A stretch of DNA of 9,185 nt from Candidatus Dormiibacterota bacterium (GTDB taxonomy: Bacteria > Chloroflexota > Dormibacteria > Dormibacterales > Dormibacteraceae), in contig CATPBF010000144.1 in NCBI GenBank assembly GCA_955652585.1, positions 1 through 9,185 of the forward strand, written 5' to 3'. The notes beneath the pieces are model-generated. The model was not told where the DNA came from and made no database searches. It saw nothing but the letters and a program-made list of their open reading frames with translations. The translations under genes were made by a program, and so were the position numbers. This document shows positions 6,923 to 9,185 of this stretch, piece after piece. Position 1 is the first letter of the stretch. Each line of letters starts with the position of its first letter.

Positions 6923-6928
6923 ATTCTA
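6923..6928 (-). promoter_or_regulatory. Likely -10 box of a leaderless promoter for the YdeI-type gene
   Basis: On the minus strand TAGAAT matches the TATAAT consensus at five of six positions and lies 8 bp before the GTG start at 6914. Its first three bases are the TAG stop codon of the upstream hydrolase gene. No good -35 hexamer is seen at 16-18 bp; TTGCAA is present but 20 bp away. Confidence 0.5.
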
Positions 6929-8341
6929 GGTCGGGACGAGCGAGCCCTTTGCAAATGGTCGGGGGTATGCGCCGGGGGTGAAGTTCTCGAACGCCGGCGG
7001 CGATTTGAGGAAGCCCCCCACCGTCTGGTAGGAGTCGCCCAGCGCCAGCGCTCCATCGTTGAGAGTCCCTGGCGCGAGGGCGGGGCCGCCCCAGTTGCCG
7101 GCATCGAGCCTCGCCAGCATCGCCTCGAAGGCCATGATCGTTTCCGCAGCCGAGAAGGCGCAGTGCCCGGCGCGATGAACGAACAGCTGTCGCAGCAGGT
7201 CCTGCTTGCCGGCCGCCCGCACCACGTCGGCGTAGGCGGTCTCGTCCTGCGGCACCACAAGTCCGTCACCGATCGTGTGCATCGTGAGCACTGGCACGCT
7301 CAGGTTGCCCTCAAAGCTGACGAACCGATCGAGATAGGCCGCGGCCTTGGGGTCGGCGTTGATCCGCGTGCCGGCGTCGAGCGCGCGAAGATCCGCTGCG
7401 AGGTCGAGCCCGGCTGCGCTGTAAAGCGCCGTCACCTCGGCGCGGTTGGACGAGATCGCCAGCTGGTGCGCGTAGTCCACGCCGGTGTTCCACGATGGAT
7501 TGCCGCCCGCCCTTTGCTCCAGCTCAGCGCGGTACTGGAACTCGAAAGGAAAGTCGACCTGCGACTCCCAGCGTGCCTGGGCCGCCTCTTGCGCCGCGTA
7601 GTCGGTGGGCGCCGGCTCGGGCCCGGTCAGGTCGAACCAGCCGGGCAGGTCGCCGAGCGCTGCGATCAGCGCGATTCGGGCCTGACCTTGTGGCGTCGCG
7701 GCCGCCTGGTTGAAGACCTGGGCCGCGAGATCGGCGTTCGCTTGCGGGTTGGTGATGCCGACGAGCTGCAGCTGCGAAGCCGGCGCCAGGAGCGTCTTGA
7801 ACGCGTAGGCGCCGTCGAGCCCGGTGTTCCATGTCGCCACGCCTCCCGCGAGCACGCCACACAGCGGGATCGCTCCCGCGAAGCGGTCAGGGTAGGTCTG
7901 AACCAGGCCGGCGGTGATGATCCCACCGAGCGATCCGCCCCACGCGATCACCCGCTTCGGCTTGGAAAAGCGCTGGTTGAACAGATCGAGGACCGCGACC
8001 TGGTCCTTGAGTGCGTCCTCGATCGCCCATCCGGTCGAGCTGTACGACGAGCCCGCGATGGCGTAGCCGTGATCGAGCAGCCAGGACGAGATGAGAGGCA
8101 GAGGCGAATCGGTCGCCAGGTTGATCCGGCCGGGGGCAACGTATCCATGGCTGTAGAGGAAGAGCGTCCCGTTCCATATCGTCGGGATCTCGATGCGGTA
8201 CTGGGCGGCGCCGATGCTGCCCGACACAGACGTCGTGGCCGGGGATGGGCTGGGTGTCGGACTGTGCGCCGCGGGTACGCCACTCGAGGGCGCGCATGCC
8301 GCGAACAGAAGGGCAGCGATCAGGAGGAATACGAGCCTCAT
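6926..8341 (-). CDS. Secreted lipoprotein alpha/beta hydrolase
   Basis: This 471-residue protein begins with a lipoprotein signal, MRLVFLLIAALLFAAC, whose Cys16 would be lipidated after cleavage. A Pro/Ser/Thr-rich linker follows (about 24-36). The rest is an alpha/beta hydrolase. It shows the oxyanion HG pair in LYSHGY (His65-Gly66), the nucleophile elbow GGSLG with Ser137, an acid in HTIGDGLVVPQ (Asp359) and the catalytic His393 in HRAGHCAF. The long segment between Ser137 and Asp359 is probably a helical lid or cap (about 165-340). The order and spacing resemble S9-like peptidase/esterase hydrolases; the substrate cannot be read from sequence. It acts outside the cytoplasmic membrane. The open frame runs 62 codons further upstream, but that part overlaps the SDR gene and lacks a signal peptide, so the ATG at 8341 is chosen. 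No clear Shine-Dalgarno or -10 box precedes it, so it is probably cotranscribed with the SDR gene 31 bp upstream. Confidence 0.85.
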   Translation of the reverse strand: MRLVFLLIAALLFAACAPSSGVPAAHSPTPSPSPATTSVSGSIGAAQYRIEIPTIWNGTLFLYSHGYVAPGRINLATDSPLPLISSWLLDHGYAIAGSSYSSTGWAIEDALKDQVAVLDLFNQRFSKPKRVIAWGGSLGGIITAGLVQTYPDRFAGAIPLCGVLAGGVATWNTGLDGAYAFKTLLAPASQLQLVGITNPQANADLAAQVFNQAAATPQGQARIALIAALGDLPGWFDLTGPEPAPTDYAAQEAAQARWESQVDFPFEFQYRAELEQRAGGNPSWNTGVDYAHQLAISSNRAEVTALYSAAGLDLAADLRALDAGTRINADPKAAAYLDRFVSFEGNLSVPVLTMHTIGDGLVVPQDETAYADVVRAAGKQDLLRQLFVHRAGHCAFSAAETIMAFEAMLARLDAGNWGGPALAPGTLNDGALALGDSYQTVGGFLKSPPAFENFTPGAYPRPFAKGSLVPT

Positions 8342-8372
8342 GGATGTGAAACCCCGGCCGAGTGACTCCAAT

Positions 8373-9128
8373 TCAGATATTGGACCGGGACTGACCACCG
8401 TCCACGGCGATGCACGCACCGTTGAGGAGGCTGGCCTGCTGGGAGCAGACGAAAGCGACCACGCTGGCCACCTCCTCGACTGCGCCAAACCGACCGAGCG
8501 GCATCTCGGCGCGCACGAACTTGCCAATCCCTTCCGGGTCTGCTTGCTGGCGACGAAACCAGCCGCCGCCCTCCCATAGGATCGAACCCGGAGCGACGCA
8601 GTTGACGGTCACGCCCTGCGATGCCACCTCGCGAGCCAGCGACGTCGTGAAGCTGATCTCGGCGGCCTTGGCGGCGTTGTAGGCGGGAGCACCTCCGGCC
8701 TCGCGTCCATAGACGGAAGCGATGACGACGACGCGGCCCCAGCCGCGCTCGACCATACCCGGCAGCACGAGCTGCGTCATGCGAGTGCTGACTCCGAGGT
8801 TGCCGGCGAACGCGGTTTCGAACTCGGCCGGGCCGGTGTCCGCCCACGAGCTACCCGCACGCACGCCGAGGTTGTTGATGAGGATGTCCACGGGGCCGAG
8901 GACGTGCTGGGTTTCGCTGACTGCAAGCCGGCAGCCGGCCTCGGTCAGCAGGTCCGCGACCACGCCAAGGCCGCCTAGCGACTGCGCGGTGCGCTCGACG
9001 TCCGCTTCGGTGCGGGCCGCGACCGCCACACGCACTCCCTCCGCGGCGAGCGCGTGAGCGATGCCGAGGCCGATGCCCTTCGTGCCGGCCGTGACCAGCC
9101 CGACCTTGCCTGCGATGCCGAGGTCCAC
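8373..9128 (-). CDS. Short-chain dehydrogenase/reductase (SDR, FabG-like)
   Basis: This is a cytoplasmic NAD(P)-dependent oxidoreductase of the classical SDR family, 251 residues, the usual length. The cofactor motif is VTAGTKGIG (residues 12-20), with Ala14 where TGxxxGxG has its first glycine, a known variant in FabG-like proteins. Arg39 at the end of strand 2 suggests NADP(H) preference, and Asp59 is the adenine-contacting acid. The NNAG motif is NNLG (85-88). The catalytic tetrad is complete: Asn110, Ser138 in IASVYG, Tyr150 and Lys154 in YNAAK. The PG motif is at 180-181 and the family end AVDGGQ at 241-246. The substrate is not predictable; these enzymes are often misnamed 3-oxoacyl-ACP reductases. 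The start is GTG at 9126-9128, supported by a -10 box 6 bp upstream. It is the first of three minus-strand genes and may drive expression of the hydrolase. Confidence 0.93.
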   Translation of the reverse strand: MDLGIAGKVGLVTAGTKGIGLGIAHALAAEGVRVAVAARTEADVERTAQSLGGLGVVADLLTEAGCRLAVSETQHVLGPVDILINNLGVRAGSSWADTGPAEFETAFAGNLGVSTRMTQLVLPGMVERGWGRVVVIASVYGREAGGAPAYNAAKAAEISFTTSLAREVASQGVTVNCVAPGSILWEGGGWFRRQQADPEGIGKFVRAEMPLGRFGAVEEVASVVAFVCSQQASLLNGACIAVDGGQSRSNI

Positions 9129-9134
9129 GCAAGC

Positions 9135-9140
9135 ATCGTA
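9135..9140 (-). promoter_or_regulatory. Likely -10 box of a leaderless promoter for the SDR gene
   Basis: On the minus strand TACGAT, a good TANNNT match, sits 6 bp before the GTG start of the SDR gene. There is no Shine-Dalgarno in between, so transcription probably begins at the start codon. No strong -35 hexamer is visible. Confidence 0.55.
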
Positions 9141-9142
9141 GT

Positions 9143-9148
9143 TAGACT
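9143..9148 (+). promoter_or_regulatory. Possible divergent -10 box at the right edge
   Basis: TAGACT on the plus strand also fits TANNNT, just beside the minus-strand SDR promoter. The bases after it (9155-9185) stay open in the frame ATC-GCC-ATA-CCG with high GC at third positions, but there is no ATG, GTG or TTG at a leaderless distance and the window ends. It may mark a divergent gene beyond the edge, or be chance. Confidence 0.2.
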
Positions 9149-9185
9149 GGAGTCATCGCCATACCGGTCCTCCCGCCGGGCGCGC

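Noticed and set aside
7163..8365. Plus-strand 400-codon frame opposite the lipoprotein hydrolase
   Set aside because: Arg/Val/Gly-rich with no domain or plausible start; the opposite strand encodes a complete signal peptide and catalytic triad.
8342..8527. 62-codon N-terminal extension of the hydrolase
   Set aside because: It overlaps the 3' end of the SDR gene and would bury the lipoprotein signal peptide inside the chain.
8363..9155. The 8-mer TGGAGTCA occurs on opposite strands on either side of the SDR gene (8363-8370 and 9148-9155)
   Set aside because: Eight matching bases between two places in 9 kb are expected by chance; no longer repeat, target duplication or mobile gene supports an insertion.

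Overview
The window is high-GC bacterial DNA. It suggests a soil or sediment member of the Terrabacteria side of the tree, such as Actinomycetota, Chloroflexota or Candidatus Dormibacterota. This is inferred from base composition, GTG/TTG starts, the style of the Nuo proteins and the apparently leaderless promoters; no marker gene here fixes the phylum.

Left part (about 1-5695, all + strand): the distal end of a respiratory complex I operon in the standard order nuoJ-nuoK-nuoL-nuoM-nuoN. These genes encode most of the membrane arm: two small core subunits (J, K) and three antiporter-like proton-translocating subunits (L, M, N). K/L, L/M and M/N are joined by 4-bp stop/start overlaps (ATGA, ATGA, GTGA), so translation is probably coupled. 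The nuoA-I genes would lie upstream, outside the window. Key charged residues are in place in J, K, M and N. NuoL is the exception: the helix-5 glutamate (E. coli NuoL E144 position) is alanine, while its lysine partners are kept.

Middle (5696-6458, + strand): a 52-bp gap with a short GC hairpin and a likely promoter, then a DinB-like four-helix protein with an intact three-histidine metal site fused to one C-terminal TPR-like unit.

Right part (6462-9128, - strand): three co-directional genes read from right to left. They are a short-chain dehydrogenase/reductase, a secreted lipoprotein alpha/beta hydrolase with a complete Ser-Asp-His triad, and a small DUF1905/YdeI-type protein. Gaps are 31 and 11 bp, so they may be one transcript. 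The last gene meets the DinB gene tail to tail with 3 bp between the stops.

Three of the four non-Nuo genes have a TANNNT -10 hexamer 6-8 bp upstream of a GTG start and no Shine-Dalgarno sequence, the layout of leaderless mRNAs. I see no RNA genes, mobile elements, CRISPR arrays or phage genes, and no convincing new multi-gene system. The items most worth a second look are the NuoL substitution, the leaderless pattern (one -10 box shares bases with the preceding stop codon) and the DinB-TPR fusion.
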